Shown here: positions 26,566-35,793 of the stretch, in pieces
Position numbering within the stretch: the stretch's first letter is position 1
How the letters are laid out: each line of letters starts with the position of its first letter
Origin: Psychrobacillus sp044762655
GTDB lineage: Bacteria > Bacillota > Bacilli > Bacillales_A > Planococcaceae
Length of the DNA stretch: 64,000 bases
Reading direction: 5' to 3'
Assembly (NCBI RefSeq): GCF_044762655.1
Contig: NZ_JBIWER010000002.1
Location: 496,001-560,000 of the forward strand
Notes under the pieces: model-generated
Told to the model about the DNA's origin: nothing
Databases searched by the model: none
Seen by the model: only the letters and a program-made list of their open reading frames with translations
Translations under genes and position numbers: made by a program

Positions 26566-27666
26566 ATGAAATTCAAACAACAGATAAATGGGTTACATGC
26601 ATATCAGCCTGGCAAAACAACGGATGAAGTGAAGAAAATGTTTAACTTAGAGTCAGTGACAAAACTTGCATCCAATGAAAATCCATACGGTGCGTCGCCA
26701 AAAGTAAAAGAATACTTTAAAGATGCAAATCTAGATTTTGCTATTTACCCGGATGGATATGCAACGAATTTAAGAACAGCTGTAGCGAATCATTTAAACG
26801 TCTCTGAAAAACAATTATTATTTGGTAATGGGTCTGACGAGAATATCCTAATCGTATCAAGAGCTATATTACGACCTGGATTGAATACGATTATGGCTGA
26901 TTTAACATTTGGTCAATATAAGCATAATGCGATTGTAGAAGGAGCAGAAGTACGTGAAATCGCTCTAACTGAAAATGGTGAGCATGATTTAGATAATATG
27001 CTTGCAGCTGTCGACGAAAACACAGCTATCATTTGGGTATGTAATCCAAACAATCCAACGGGTACATTGACACCTAGTGATAAGTTGAAAGAATTTATCG
27101 AAAATGTACCACAAGATGTGTTAATTGTTTTAGATGAGGCCTACACAGAATACATAACTGATAGTAACTACAAAGATTCCATTGGATTATTAGAAAATCA
27201 TCCAAATGTATTGATCATGCGCACATTCTCCAAAGCCTATGGTCTTGCAAGCTTCCGTGTTGGTTATGCGGTAGGATCAGAGGAAGTAATAGCACAGCTG
27301 GAACCTACGCGCGAGCCTTTTAATAATACTGTTCTAAGTCAACAAGTAGCGCTAATCGGTCTCAAGGACCAAGCTTTCATCGAACAATGTAAGATAAAAA
27401 ATAACGCCGGAAAAGCTCAATTCGAGGCATATTGCGAAGAAAGAAAACTAGATTACTTTCCATCTCAAACGAATTTTATCTTAATGGAAGTGAAAGCGGA
27501 TAGCGATGTAGTATTCCAAGGTTTGATGAAACGAGGATTCATCGTTCGAAGTGGAAATGCACTAGGGAAACCAGGATACCTTCGTATAACCATTGGAACC
27601 GAACAGCAAAATAGCGAGTTATTAGAAAAGTTGGATCAGGTTCTAAAAGAGGAAGGCGTTTTATAA
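26566..27666 (+). CDS. hisC: Histidinol-phosphate/aromatic aminotransferase
   Basis: A PLP-dependent class I/II aminotransferase of 366 residues. The substrate-binding LASNENPYGASPKVKE is near residue 35, the WVCNPNNPTGT and VLDEAYTEY blocks bind PLP, and the Schiff-base Lys is in TFSKAYGLASFRVGYA. In Bacillus the enzyme also transaminates phenylpyruvate and hydroxyphenylpyruvate, which explains its place beside tyrA. The stop overlaps the tyrA start by one base. Confidence 0.95.
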   Translation: MKFKQQINGLHAYQPGKTTDEVKKMFNLESVTKLASNENPYGASPKVKEYFKDANLDFAIYPDGYATNLRTAVANHLNVSEKQLLFGNGSDENILIVSRAILRPGLNTIMADLTFGQYKHNAIVEGAEVREIALTENGEHDLDNMLAAVDENTAIIWVCNPNNPTGTLTPSDKLKEFIENVPQDVLIVLDEAYTEYITDSNYKDSIGLLENHPNVLIMRTFSKAYGLASFRVGYAVGSEEVIAQLEPTREPFNNTVLSQQVALIGLKDQAFIEQCKIKNNAGKAQFEAYCEERKLDYFPSQTNFILMEVKADSDVVFQGLMKRGFIVRSGNALGKPGYLRITIGTEQQNSELLEKLDQVLKEEGVL

Positions 27667-28766
27667 TGCAACAAACCATTTACATTATAGGTCTTGGACT
27701 AATAGGTGGTTCCCTGGCACTTGGTTTAAAACGCAATAAAGATGTGGAAATAATTGGATACGATGCGAATAGTCATACACTTCGGACAGCGAAAAGAATA
27801 GGTGTCATTGATGAGATGGCCACCAATTTAGAAGAAAGCACTGCGTCTGCAGACGTAATTGTTTTTGCTACTCCTGTAAGTGAAACAATTCGCTTGATGC
27901 AAGAAATGCCAAATTGGCAACTAAAAAAACAAGTAATTGTAACGGATACTGGAAGTACAAAAAAAGAGATTATGAAAGCTGCCATATCATTAAAAGAAAA
28001 AGGGATAACGTTTATAGGTGGACACCCGATGGCAGGTTCTCACAAGAGTGGTGTAGAGGCCGCTAGAGCCTTCCTGTTTGAGAATGCCTATTATTTACTT
28101 ACCCCTTTCGAAGATGAATCAAAGGAGCGTATTCAAGCGCTAATAAATCTATTTCAGGTAACGAAAGCAAAACTTGTTCAAGTGGAGGCGGAAGAGCATG
28201 ATCATATGACCGCTGTGGTTAGTCATTTCCCGCATTTAGTTGCTGCTTCGCTCGTTCATCAACTATCTTTTGAAAACGAACAATACCCCTTTACGAAGCA
28301 ACTTGCAGCCGGCGGATTTCGAGACTTAACTAGAATTGCTTCTGCCAATCCTGTTGTTTGGAGAGATATAACTCTCCAAAATAGGAAAGAACTAAAGGCT
28401 CAATTACAAGCGTGGACCAATGAAATGACAAAATTACAGGACCTGCTTTCATACGCCGATTCTAGTGAGATAGAGGATTATTTCGCAACCGCTAAAAGAG
28501 TACGAGACGAACTTCCTATAAATACACAAGGGGCAATGTTTAGCGTATTTGATCTTTATGTCGATGTACCAGATTATCCAGGTGTAATCTCTGAGGTCAT
28601 CGGTTATTTAGCTCAGGATAATATAAGTATTACAAACTTACGAATTGTGGAAACTCGTGAAGATGTATTCGGAATACTAGTCATCAGCTTTCAATCGACA
28701 GATGATCGTGCAAAGGCTGTAGCGTGTATTGCGAATAACACCACATTTGAAACGTATATTTCATAA
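27666..28766 (+). CDS. tyrA: Prephenate dehydrogenase with ACT domain
   Basis: Oxidative decarboxylation of prephenate to 4-hydroxyphenylpyruvate for tyrosine. The NAD-binding GLGLIGGSLALGLK motif (residues 9-22) is followed by the catalytic domain (GGHPMAGSHKSGVEAA, with the conserved His). A C-terminal ACT domain from about residue 297 (DLYVDVPDYPGVISEVIGYL) probably mediates tyrosine feedback. The 366 residues are typical for Bacillales. It overlaps hisC by one base. Confidence 0.95.
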   Translation: MQQTIYIIGLGLIGGSLALGLKRNKDVEIIGYDANSHTLRTAKRIGVIDEMATNLEESTASADVIVFATPVSETIRLMQEMPNWQLKKQVIVTDTGSTKKEIMKAAISLKEKGITFIGGHPMAGSHKSGVEAARAFLFENAYYLLTPFEDESKERIQALINLFQVTKAKLVQVEAEEHDHMTAVVSHFPHLVAASLVHQLSFENEQYPFTKQLAAGGFRDLTRIASANPVVWRDITLQNRKELKAQLQAWTNEMTKLQDLLSYADSSEIEDYFATAKRVRDELPINTQGAMFSVFDLYVDVPDYPGVISEVIGYLAQDNISITNLRIVETREDVFGILVISFQSTDDRAKAVACIANNTTFETYIS

Positions 28767-28778
28767 GGAGGGATGACC

Positions 28779-30071
28779 TTGCCAACTATCAAAAAGTTAG
28801 ATTATGAACAACCTTCGTTAGTGGGGACTATACGAATACCTGGCGATAAATCTGTCTCGCACCGGTCGATTATGTTTGGTGCGATAGCAGAAGGGACTAC
28901 AACAGTCGAAGGGTTTTTACAAAGTGATGATTGCCTCAGTACAATTGATTGCTTTCAAAAGCTTGGAGTGGAGATTGCCATTGATGGCGAAAAAGTGAAT
29001 ATCTCTAGCAACGGAATAACGAATTGGAAAGAACCTGATGAAGTTCTTTATACGGGAAATTCCGGGACAACCACCCGCTTAATGCTCGGTATTTTAGCTG
29101 GTTCTTCCGGTTCATCGGTTTTAATTGGTGACGAATCTATCCAAAAACGTCCGATGAGAAGAGTAACGGATCCGTTGAAACAAATGGGTGCTAAGATGAT
29201 CGGGCGAGAAAACGGCCAATTTACTCCAATTGCAGTTGAAGGAACTAAATTACAGGCTATTCACTATAAGATGCCTGTAGCAAGTGCGCAAGTGAAGTCT
29301 GCCATTTTACTAGCGGCTTTAAATGCGAACGGGGAAACTGTTGTAGAGGAAATCGAGACTTCTAGGGATCATACGGAGAAAATGCTCCAACACTTTGGTG
29401 CGTCCATTGCTGTAAATGATAAAACGATTCGTTTACAAGGTGGCCAAAAGCTAACGGCTACGCATGTTGTTGTACCTGGTGATATTTCTTCAGCAGCGTT
29501 CTTTTTAGTTGCTGGAGCAATTGTCCCTAATAGTAAACTAACTTTAAACAATGTAGGTTTGAATCCGACTAGAACTGGGATTATGGACGTGCTGCAAGCA
29601 ATGGGTGCATCTTTCACTGTGAATGATTCAGAAAACAGTAGCCACGAAGAAATGGGTACGATTGAAATCGAGACCTCTGCCTTAATTGGAACGGAAATCG
29701 GGGGGGAGCTTATCCCAAGACTGATTGATGAAATACCTATTATTGCCCTATTAGCTACACAAGCTAAAGGGAAAACAATTATTAAAAATGCAGAAGAGCT
29801 AAAAGTGAAAGAAACGAACCGAATTGATGCAGTAGTAAATGAATTAAAGAAACTCGGAGCAAATATTACCGCAACAGATGATGGTATGATCATCGAAGGC
29901 CCAACGACACTTCATGGCGGAGAATTACTCACATATGGAGATCACCGTATTGGTATGATGGCAGCAGTAGCGTCACTTATAACAACAGAACCTGTCTATA
30001 TTGACAATCCAGGATGCATTGCAGTGTCCTACCCGACATTTTTTGAAGATATTTCTAGTGTGATAAAATAA
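28779..30071 (+). CDS. aroA: 3-phosphoshikimate 1-carboxyvinyltransferase (EPSP synthase)
   Basis: Joins phosphoenolpyruvate to shikimate 3-phosphate. The start is TTG 28779, seven bases after AAGGAGG; ATG 28773 is too close to the site. The product is 430 residues. PGDKSVSHRSIMFGAIAEG and LYTGNSGTTTRLMLG are the substrate blocks; the second has the GNSGTTTR arrangement seen in many class II enzymes. The gene is called aroE in B. subtilis. Last gene of the aromatic cluster. Confidence 0.96.
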   Translation: MPTIKKLDYEQPSLVGTIRIPGDKSVSHRSIMFGAIAEGTTTVEGFLQSDDCLSTIDCFQKLGVEIAIDGEKVNISSNGITNWKEPDEVLYTGNSGTTTRLMLGILAGSSGSSVLIGDESIQKRPMRRVTDPLKQMGAKMIGRENGQFTPIAVEGTKLQAIHYKMPVASAQVKSAILLAALNANGETVVEEIETSRDHTEKMLQHFGASIAVNDKTIRLQGGQKLTATHVVVPGDISSAAFFLVAGAIVPNSKLTLNNVGLNPTRTGIMDVLQAMGASFTVNDSENSSHEEMGTIEIETSALIGTEIGGELIPRLIDEIPIIALLATQAKGKTIIKNAEELKVKETNRIDAVVNELKKLGANITATDDGMIIEGPTTLHGGELLTYGDHRIGMMAAVASLITTEPVYIDNPGCIAVSYPTFFEDISSVIK

Positions 30072-30241
30072 AAGTATACCTGCAAGATTGATTTGGGTCC
30101 TTAAGATATATTATCTTTTCCGATGTGTTTTTTCGGATGAATAGGAACATGGACGTATTCTAGCAAAGACTTTGTTTTTCAACACCCAGTCTTACAAAAA
30201 TGCCAAACGTCAAGAAGAGTGGTTGAACCTTTATTTGCGTT

Positions 30242-30281
30242 GAAGTAACCGTCTAACTTTTGTGGGCGGTTACTTCTTTTT
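30242..30281 (+). terminator. Terminator after aroA
   Basis: GAAGTAACCG pairs with CGGTTACTTC across a 15-base loop and is followed by five T residues. Confidence 0.8.
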
Positions 30282-30340
30282 CGTTACAAAAAAGATGATG
30301 GTCAACTTTATAAAATTTTAGTTGCTTCTAATAAAGTTGT

Positions 30341-30448
30341 TCCAGTTGAATGGTGTGGAAGGCGACGACTTCAGCGGGAACAGTGAGGGAGAGACTATAG
30401 GCACGAGTAGTGCCTGCGGAAAGAGTCCGCCTGAAGCGGAAATCAACG
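30341..30448 (+). repeat. Dispersed GC-rich hairpin repeat, family A, copy 3
   Basis: Shares CAGCGGGAACAG, TGCGGAAAG-GTCCGCC and GGAAATCAACG with the copy at 9739. Inner pairing here is GGCAC-gagta-GTGCC, so the inner stem sequence differs while the pairing is kept. Confidence 0.78.
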
Positions 30449-30533
30449 TTGTTAGGAGGATTTAACTGGGTAATAAGCTTTTATAAAATTGATTCATTAG
30501 AGAATCTAAAATTATATTGAATGACACTATAGG

Positions 30534-30561
30534 ACCCTCCATCAAATCAGAGGGTTTTTTT
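30534..30561 (+). terminator. Terminator-like hairpin before ypiA
   Basis: ACCCTC-catcaaatca-GAGGGT followed by T residues, 60 bases before the ypiA start. It may stop reading through the repeat. Confidence 0.7.
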
Positions 30562-30619
30562 CTTGTTCAAAAACAATTGTTCTTGTACGATAAAGGTATA
30601 ATGAAAGAATGGTGATAAC

Positions 30620-31864
30620 ATGGACAACTTGACACCTTTTATCCAGTTAATGGAAGAAGGAAACGTGCATAAACTTGGAAAAATGATCGACCAGTTTTTG
30701 TTGAATGGCGATCCTGATGAGCAATATCAGCTTGCAGATTTGCTGACTCAGTTCGGCTTTTTACAGGAAGCGATTACTGTGTTGGAGCATCTTCAATTTT
30801 TATATCCTGAAGAAAATCAGCTGAAAATTGACCAAGCACAGCTTTATTTGGAAATGGATAAAGAGGATGAAGCACTAGAAATGCTTACGACAATCGAAAA
30901 AACGAGCGATGCCTATCCACAAGCACTGCTCACGTTAGCTGACTATTATCAAATGATTGGGCTGTATGAGGTCGCAGAGCAAAAAATAAACGAAGCAATT
31001 ACGTTATTACCAAAAGAACCTTTACTGATGTATGCTAAAGGTGAATTATTGTTTGAAACCGGCAGATACCTAGAAGCAGCACGTATAATGGAAGATTTAC
31101 TACCGCACCAAGAAGCTATTCAAGCGGTTGATTTATCGCTTAAATTAGCGGAAGTCTATAGTGCGGGAGCAGCTTATGAAGAAGCGATCCCATATTACAC
31201 CGAAGCATTGAAAAAAGAAGTTGCACCAGACGTGTTATTTCATGCAGCTTATGCGTCCTTCCAAGTTCAGCATTTTGAAACCGCCGCAAAACAGCTAGAG
31301 GATCTTCTGCAAATTGATCCAGACTACTTCTCAGGCTATATGCTCCTTGCAGAGACATATGCGATGCTAGAGAAAAATGAGGATGCGTTAAAAGCAATTA
31401 CGGACGGTATCGCTCGTGATGAATATGAAAAAGAATATTATTTATTTGCAGGTAAAATTTCCTTGAAATTGGGTAAAGTGAAAGAAGCAGAAACTTTTTT
31501 AAGAGAAGCAATTGCACTTGACCCAGAATATATGGATGCTATTTTCATTTTGTCTTCTTTATTTTCTACAGAAGAGAAGGACGAGGAGCTAGTGGAACTC
31601 TATGAAACGCTGAAACAGGAGCATTTTGAATGGTCTGCAATGTACCCATTTTTAGCTGTTGCATACGAAAGATTAGAATCCTATGAAAAAGCATACGAAT
31701 TTTATCAGCTTGCATATACTGAACATATAGAGGATGTTCCTTTTTTAGAGAAATTTGTTTATTTCCTTTTAGAAGATGGGAAAAGGGCAGAGGCGAAAGA
31801 AGTTGTGCTGATTTTGCAGAAACTTCAACCGGAAAATAGTGAATGGTTTGAAATGTTCGAATAA
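30620..31864 (+). CDS. ypiA: TPR-repeat protein YpiA
   Basis: A 414-residue all-helical acidic protein made of about ten tetratricopeptide repeats (for example LYEVAEQKINEAITLLPKEP and KEAETFLREAIALDPEY). There is no signal or membrane segment, so it should be a cytoplasmic scaffold. ATG 30620 has a modest GGTGATA site and TATAAT lies 18 bases upstream. The order ypiA-ypiB-ypiF-qcrABC is the same as in B. subtilis. Partners unknown. Confidence 0.85.
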   Translation: MDNLTPFIQLMEEGNVHKLGKMIDQFLLNGDPDEQYQLADLLTQFGFLQEAITVLEHLQFLYPEENQLKIDQAQLYLEMDKEDEALEMLTTIEKTSDAYPQALLTLADYYQMIGLYEVAEQKINEAITLLPKEPLLMYAKGELLFETGRYLEAARIMEDLLPHQEAIQAVDLSLKLAEVYSAGAAYEEAIPYYTEALKKEVAPDVLFHAAYASFQVQHFETAAKQLEDLLQIDPDYFSGYMLLAETYAMLEKNEDALKAITDGIARDEYEKEYYLFAGKISLKLGKVKEAETFLREAIALDPEYMDAIFILSSLFSTEEKDEELVELYETLKQEHFEWSAMYPFLAVAYERLESYEKAYEFYQLAYTEHIEDVPFLEKFVYFLLEDGKRAEAKEVVLILQKLQPENSEWFEMFE

Positions 31865-31884
31865 ATGAAGGAAGGAGAGGTTAC

Positions 31885-32436
31885 GTGACTGCTTCTGTTT
31901 CAGTTGGTGAGAAAAAAGAATTTGTTCGGTGGTTTTTAAAAAAGTATCAGATGAAAAGAAGAGAGTGCGTCTGGATCTTGAATTACTTGATAAGCCACGA
32001 AACATTGTTGAATAACGTACATTTTGTGGAGGAGGCACATTACTGTCCTCGAGCGATGATTATGTCAGTTACGACATCCTCTGGTATCCCTTTTCGCTTT
32101 TACAAAGGGAGCATAATGACGGCTGATGCTGAAAAGTCCTTCCATGATTTAAGGTTGCATCCAGAAGAGGATATGTACATCCAATTGAACTTTCAGATGA
32201 TGCCACCTAGTCCAGAATATTTGGCTGTCTTAGAAGAAAATCCTTATATGCCAAAATATTTGCAGATTAGTGAAAAGGATAAATTGATAGCCGAGGATAT
32301 AGTTAGTGAAAGCTTGTATTCATTTCAAGTAGAACAATTAAAAAAGCAGATTGATCAGGCTATTGATGAAAAAAACAAAGAAAAGTTTATGGAGCTTTCT
32401 GAGTTGTGGAAACAAATACAACAAAAAGAGGTTTAG
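31885..32436 (+). CDS. ypiB: UPF0302 protein YpiB
   Basis: A 183-residue protein starting at GTG 31885 after AGGAGAGG. The family's N-terminal block (KEFVRWFLKKYQMKRRECVWILNYL) and the short C-terminal helix (QVEQLKKQIDQAIDEKN), which matches the small IDEAL-like segment of this family, are visible. In B. subtilis YpiB helps control stability of the lipopolysaccharide-like precursor enzyme LpxC's Gram-positive counterparts only by analogy, so no function is assigned here. It lies between ypiA and ypiF. Confidence 0.85.
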   Translation: MTASVSVGEKKEFVRWFLKKYQMKRRECVWILNYLISHETLLNNVHFVEEAHYCPRAMIMSVTTSSGIPFRFYKGSIMTADAEKSFHDLRLHPEEDMYIQLNFQMMPPSPEYLAVLEENPYMPKYLQISEKDKLIAEDIVSESLYSFQVEQLKKQIDQAIDEKNKEKFMELSELWKQIQQKEV

Positions 32437-32448
32437 GAGAGGTTATAC

Positions 32449-32895
32449 ATGCATTGGAACGGAAAAGATAGTAAAGTATTTCAAACACAAAAAGAATTTA
32501 TAGATACAGCAGTTATTCCTCTAATACAAATTGACGGTTCTGATGAAGGCTTCCCATTTGCAGCTTCTGCGGCAGACTTTACATTGTCCCTTGCTAATGT
32601 AATTGAAAATCAGTTTAAAGGAAGGATTGTTTTATTTCCTTCCTTCTCTTATACAAGAAGTCAGGACAAGCAGTCTGTATTAGAAGCGTGGCAAGAGGAA
32701 CTTAGCAAAGCTTCCTTCAAGCACATATTTTACGTTACATCTGATAGAGAGTGGAGTACAATAGGGGAAGAACAAAACATTATTTGGACTCCATCTGTTC
32801 CACTAGATTCCATGGATCAAAAAATGAGAAACTCTGTACTAGAAGATCAATTACGACAACTTATACCTATTTTTGCGAGAAAATGGGCGAATTAG
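32449..32895 (+). CDS. ypiF: DUF2487 protein YpiF
   Basis: A 148-residue soluble protein with ATG 32449 after AGGAGAGG. The family pattern is present: a short N-terminal strand region, FPFAASAADFTLSLANVIEN, and VLFPSFSY. It is always found just upstream of the qcr operon in Bacillales, which suggests a supporting role for the cytochrome complex. No direct evidence for a role is visible in the sequence. No terminator separates it from qcrA. Confidence 0.82.
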   Translation: MHWNGKDSKVFQTQKEFIDTAVIPLIQIDGSDEGFPFAASAADFTLSLANVIENQFKGRIVLFPSFSYTRSQDKQSVLEAWQEELSKASFKHIFYVTSDREWSTIGEEQNIIWTPSVPLDSMDQKMRNSVLEDQLRQLIPIFARKWAN

Positions 32896-32950
32896 TGACA
32901 ATTTTTTTCAATATTTGTCGATAAAGTTAAAGATTCGATGTAATCGAATA

Positions 32951-32979
32951 TTGACCTTCCTTTTTTATTGATATATCAT
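32951..32979 (+). promoter_or_regulatory. Candidate sigma-A promoter for qcrABC
   Basis: TTGACC and TATCAT are separated by 17 bases, about 70 bases before qcrA in the 157-base gap after ypiF. Confidence 0.55.
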
Positions 32980-33052
32980 GGATATGTCCTAGTATTATTA
33001 TTCAAGCAAGTATGTCCATTGGACTGACCTTTAAGTAAGAGGGGGGAAAAGG

Positions 33053-33556
33053 ATGAGTAACAATAAAGTATCAAGACGTCAATTTTTAAGTTATACCTTA
33101 ACAGGTGTTGGCGGATTTATGGCAGCAGGAATGCTTATGCCAATGGTACGTTTTGCAGTTGATCCTGTATTGCAGAAAAAAGAAGGCGGAGATTTCGTAC
33201 TGACGGAGAAGAAAATTGCCGACATAACGGATGTTCCAGAACGTGTTGATTTCACTTTTGAACAAGTGGACGCATGGTACAAGTCTGATATTACAAATGC
33301 TGCTTGGGTATACAAAGAAGGCGATAAAATTATCGCACTATCTCCTGTATGTAAGCATTTGGGATGTACTGTAAACTGGGAAGGTGACCCAGCGCACAAA
33401 AATCAATTCTTCTGCCCATGTCACGCAGGTCGTTATGAGAAAAACGGTAGTAATGTTCCAAAAACACCACCTCTAGGTCCGTTGGATCAATATGAAGTTC
33501 GTGAAAATGACGGTTTCTTAGAAATTGGGAAAGCTATTCCTAACACATTAGTTTAA
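33053..33556 (+). CDS. qcrA: Menaquinol:cytochrome c reductase Rieske subunit
   Basis: The iron-sulfur subunit (167 residues) of the bc-type complex. An N-terminal twin-arginine region (SRRQFLSY) precedes one membrane helix. The 2Fe-2S ligands are C100 and H102 in CKHLGC and C121 and H124 in CPCHAGR, with the disulfide Cys pair C105 and C123. The strong GAGGGGGG ribosome site precedes ATG 33053. First gene of qcrABC; it takes electrons from the menaquinol made with MenG and HepST. Confidence 0.96.
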   Translation: MSNNKVSRRQFLSYTLTGVGGFMAAGMLMPMVRFAVDPVLQKKEGGDFVLTEKKIADITDVPERVDFTFEQVDAWYKSDITNAAWVYKEGDKIIALSPVCKHLGCTVNWEGDPAHKNQFFCPCHAGRYEKNGSNVPKTPPLGPLDQYEVRENDGFLEIGKAIPNTLV

Positions 33557-33576
33557 AGTAAGGGGGTACGACATCA

Positions 33577-34251
33577 GTGCTTAATAAAATCTATGATTGG
33601 GTGGATGAACGTCTAGATATTACTCCGATATGGCGTGATATCGCTGACCATGAAGTACCAGAACACGTAAACCCTGCACATCATTTCTCTGCATTCGTAT
33701 ACTGTTTCGGTGGATTAACATTCTTCATCACAGTAATTCAAATTCTTTCGGGTATGTTCTTAACAATGTACTATGTACCGGATATTGAAAATGCATGGGA
33801 ATCTGTATACTATCTTCAAAATGAAGTAGCATTTGGTGAAATCGTGCGTGGGATGCATCACTGGGGAGCATCACTTGTTATTGTTATGATGTTCTTACAT
33901 ACATTACGTGTATTCTTTACTGGTTCTTATAAAAAACCTCGTGAACTAAACTGGATGGTCGGAGTACTAATCTTCGCTGTTATGTTAGGTTTAGGATTCA
34001 CAGGTTACTTACTTCCTTGGGACATGAAAGCATTGTTCGCAACGAAAGTAGGTATTGAAATTGCAGCATCCGTGCCATTTATCGGTGGGATGATCAAAAC
34101 ACTTTTAGCTGGTGATGAAACAATCATCGGTGCACAAACATTAACAAGATTCTTTGCGATTCATGTATTCTTCTTGCCGGCTGCTCTTTTTGGATTACTT
34201 GCAGCTCACTTTATCATGATTCGTCGTCAAGGTATTTCTGGACCACTTTAA
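33577..34251 (+). CDS. qcrB: Menaquinol:cytochrome c reductase cytochrome b subunit
   Basis: A b6-type cytochrome of 224 residues with four membrane helices. Two pairs of heme-ligating His residues are visible: one set near GMHHWGASLVIVMMFLHTLR and a second near TRFFAIHVFFLPAALFGLLAAHF. The start is GTG 33577 after AAGGGGGTACGACATCA. The length matches the split b6 form, with subunit IV encoded in qcrC. Confidence 0.96.
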   Translation: MLNKIYDWVDERLDITPIWRDIADHEVPEHVNPAHHFSAFVYCFGGLTFFITVIQILSGMFLTMYYVPDIENAWESVYYLQNEVAFGEIVRGMHHWGASLVIVMMFLHTLRVFFTGSYKKPRELNWMVGVLIFAVMLGLGFTGYLLPWDMKALFATKVGIEIAASVPFIGGMIKTLLAGDETIIGAQTLTRFFAIHVFFLPAALFGLLAAHFIMIRRQGISGPL

Positions 34252-34292
34252 TCGGTAAAGGGAACAGATAATTGTAACAAGGAGGGGACAAT

Positions 34293-35075
34293 ATGCATCG
34301 CGGAAAAGGCATGAAATTCGTTGGAGACTCACGTGTACCAGATCTATCAGCCCGTAAGAAAAACACTCCAAAAGACTATTCTGAGTATCCAGGTAAAACA
34401 GAAGCTTTCTGGCCTGACTTCTTACTGAAAGAATGGTTAGTCGGTGCGGTTTTCTTAGTTGGTTATTTAGTATTAACTGTTGCACATCCATCGCCACTTG
34501 AACGTCCAGCTGATCCAGCTGACACAGGTTATATTCCAGTACCAGACTGGTATTTCTTGTTTTTATATCAATTATTAAAATATGAATTTGCTTCTGGACC
34601 ATATAATGTTATTGGAGCAATCATTATGCCAGGATTGGCATTTGGAGCGCTATTATTAGTACCGTTTTTAGATACGAGTAAAGAAAGAAGTCCATGGAAA
34701 CGTCCATTACCGACTGGTTTCATGCTTCTTGCCTTTTCTGCAATGATTTTCTTAACATGGGAATCTGTTGTAAACCATGACTGGGAAAAAGCAAAAGCTT
34801 ATGGTGAAATTAGAGAAGAAGTAGCAATTGAAATTGATGAATCTTCTGAAGGCTATAAGTTATATCAAGGTTCTTCTTGTATAACCTGTCATGGTAATGC
34901 TTTTGAAGGTGGGCTTGGACCGACTCTAATCGGTTTAGATTACACTGCAGATGAGATTGTTAAAATTGCTCATGAAGGATTACCAGGTGGAATGCCTGCA
35001 GGTTCTTATCAAGGAACTGATGAGGAGCTTCAAAAACTTGCAGAGTATATAACGACTCTTCAACCAGAAGAATAA
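34293..35075 (+). CDS. qcrC: Menaquinol:cytochrome c reductase subunit IV/cytochrome c fusion
   Basis: A 260-residue fusion typical of Bacillales. Three membrane helices similar to subunit IV include the quinol-site PDWYF motif (about residues 84-88). A c-type cytochrome domain follows, with the heme motif CITCHG at 196-201 and a Met ligand candidate in GGMPAGSY. The cytochrome domain is outside the membrane. A clean terminator closes the operon. Confidence 0.96.
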   Translation: MHRGKGMKFVGDSRVPDLSARKKNTPKDYSEYPGKTEAFWPDFLLKEWLVGAVFLVGYLVLTVAHPSPLERPADPADTGYIPVPDWYFLFLYQLLKYEFASGPYNVIGAIIMPGLAFGALLLVPFLDTSKERSPWKRPLPTGFMLLAFSAMIFLTWESVVNHDWEKAKAYGEIREEVAIEIDESSEGYKLYQGSSCITCHGNAFEGGLGPTLIGLDYTADEIVKIAHEGLPGGMPAGSYQGTDEELQKLAEYITTLQPEE

Positions 35076-35084
35076 TTTAAATGC

Positions 35085-35114
35085 AAAAGAGTCAGGAAAC
35101 TGACTCTTTTTTTA
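35085..35114 (+). terminator. Terminator after qcrC
   Basis: AAAGAGTCAG-gaaa-CTGACTCTTT with seven T residues and a GAAA loop. Confidence 0.92.
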
Positions 35115-35138
35115 TACCTATTAGTAAGGGGTGTTCGT

Positions 35139-35735
35139 TTGAAAGATCTTGCGATGTTATTGAAACTGACCTTGTATAACAAAACATTTATGTGGTTGTT
35201 GTTCATTGTAAATCTACTTGGCACCATCTACGGTTACTATTGGTACAAAGGACAGTTATCACAAACAGACACAAAATTTCTACTATTCGTACCAGACAGC
35301 CCAACAGCAAGTTTGTTTTTCACAATTGCATTATTTGCTTGGCTGTTAAAGAAAAATTGGAAGTTAATCGAAGCTCTAGCGTTAATTACACTTGTAAAAT
35401 ATGGATTGTGGGCAGTAGTAATGAATATTTGGACATATGTGGAAAATGATTATCTCGGATGGATGGGTTGGATGTTGGTAGCATCGCATTTTGCAATGGC
35501 TGTTCAGGCTATATTATACATACCTTATTACCGATTTAATTGGATCCATATCATTATTGCTTCCATATGGACACTGCATAATGATGTGATCGATTATGTA
35601 TTTGATCAAATGCCAACGTATAGAAGTTTATACAAATATGCAGATCAAATTGGTTACTTTACATTTTGGCTATCAATTGCTTGTATTTTACTTGCTATCT
35701 TTATTTATCAAAAAAGGTCAAAGCTTATCAGTTGA
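35139..35735 (+). CDS. ypjA: DUF1405 membrane protein YpjA
   Basis: A 198-residue polytopic membrane protein with about six helices, starting at TTG 35139 after AAGGGGTG. The sequence has many aromatic residues, including IYGYYWYKGQL and PYYRFNWIHIIIASIWTLHND. It follows qcrC as in B. subtilis. Function unknown. The sporulation lipoprotein ypjB that comes next in B. subtilis is absent; the zinc peptidase gene stands in its place. Confidence 0.82.
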   Translation: MKDLAMLLKLTLYNKTFMWLLFIVNLLGTIYGYYWYKGQLSQTDTKFLLFVPDSPTASLFFTIALFAWLLKKNWKLIEALALITLVKYGLWAVVMNIWTYVENDYLGWMGWMLVASHFAMAVQAILYIPYYRFNWIHIIIASIWTLHNDVIDYVFDQMPTYRSLYKYADQIGYFTFWLSIACILLAIFIYQKRSKLIS

Positions 35736-35793
35736 ATGTATCCACTATTCCCATTAAAATAAATAGTATAGATTAGAGAGGGGGAAAAGAAAT

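Larger units (their letters stand above)
30072..30619 (+). other. Gene-free stretch between aroA and ypiA
   Basis: A 548-base gap with two terminators (30242 and 30534) and a family A repeat between them. The first 170 bases show no feature I can name. No open frame with coding character is present on either strand. Confidence 0.7.

Noticed and set aside
29369..29893. Long minus-strand open frame (174 codons) inside aroA
   Set aside because: It is the shadow of a well-conserved gene; the Ser-rich translation has no family features.
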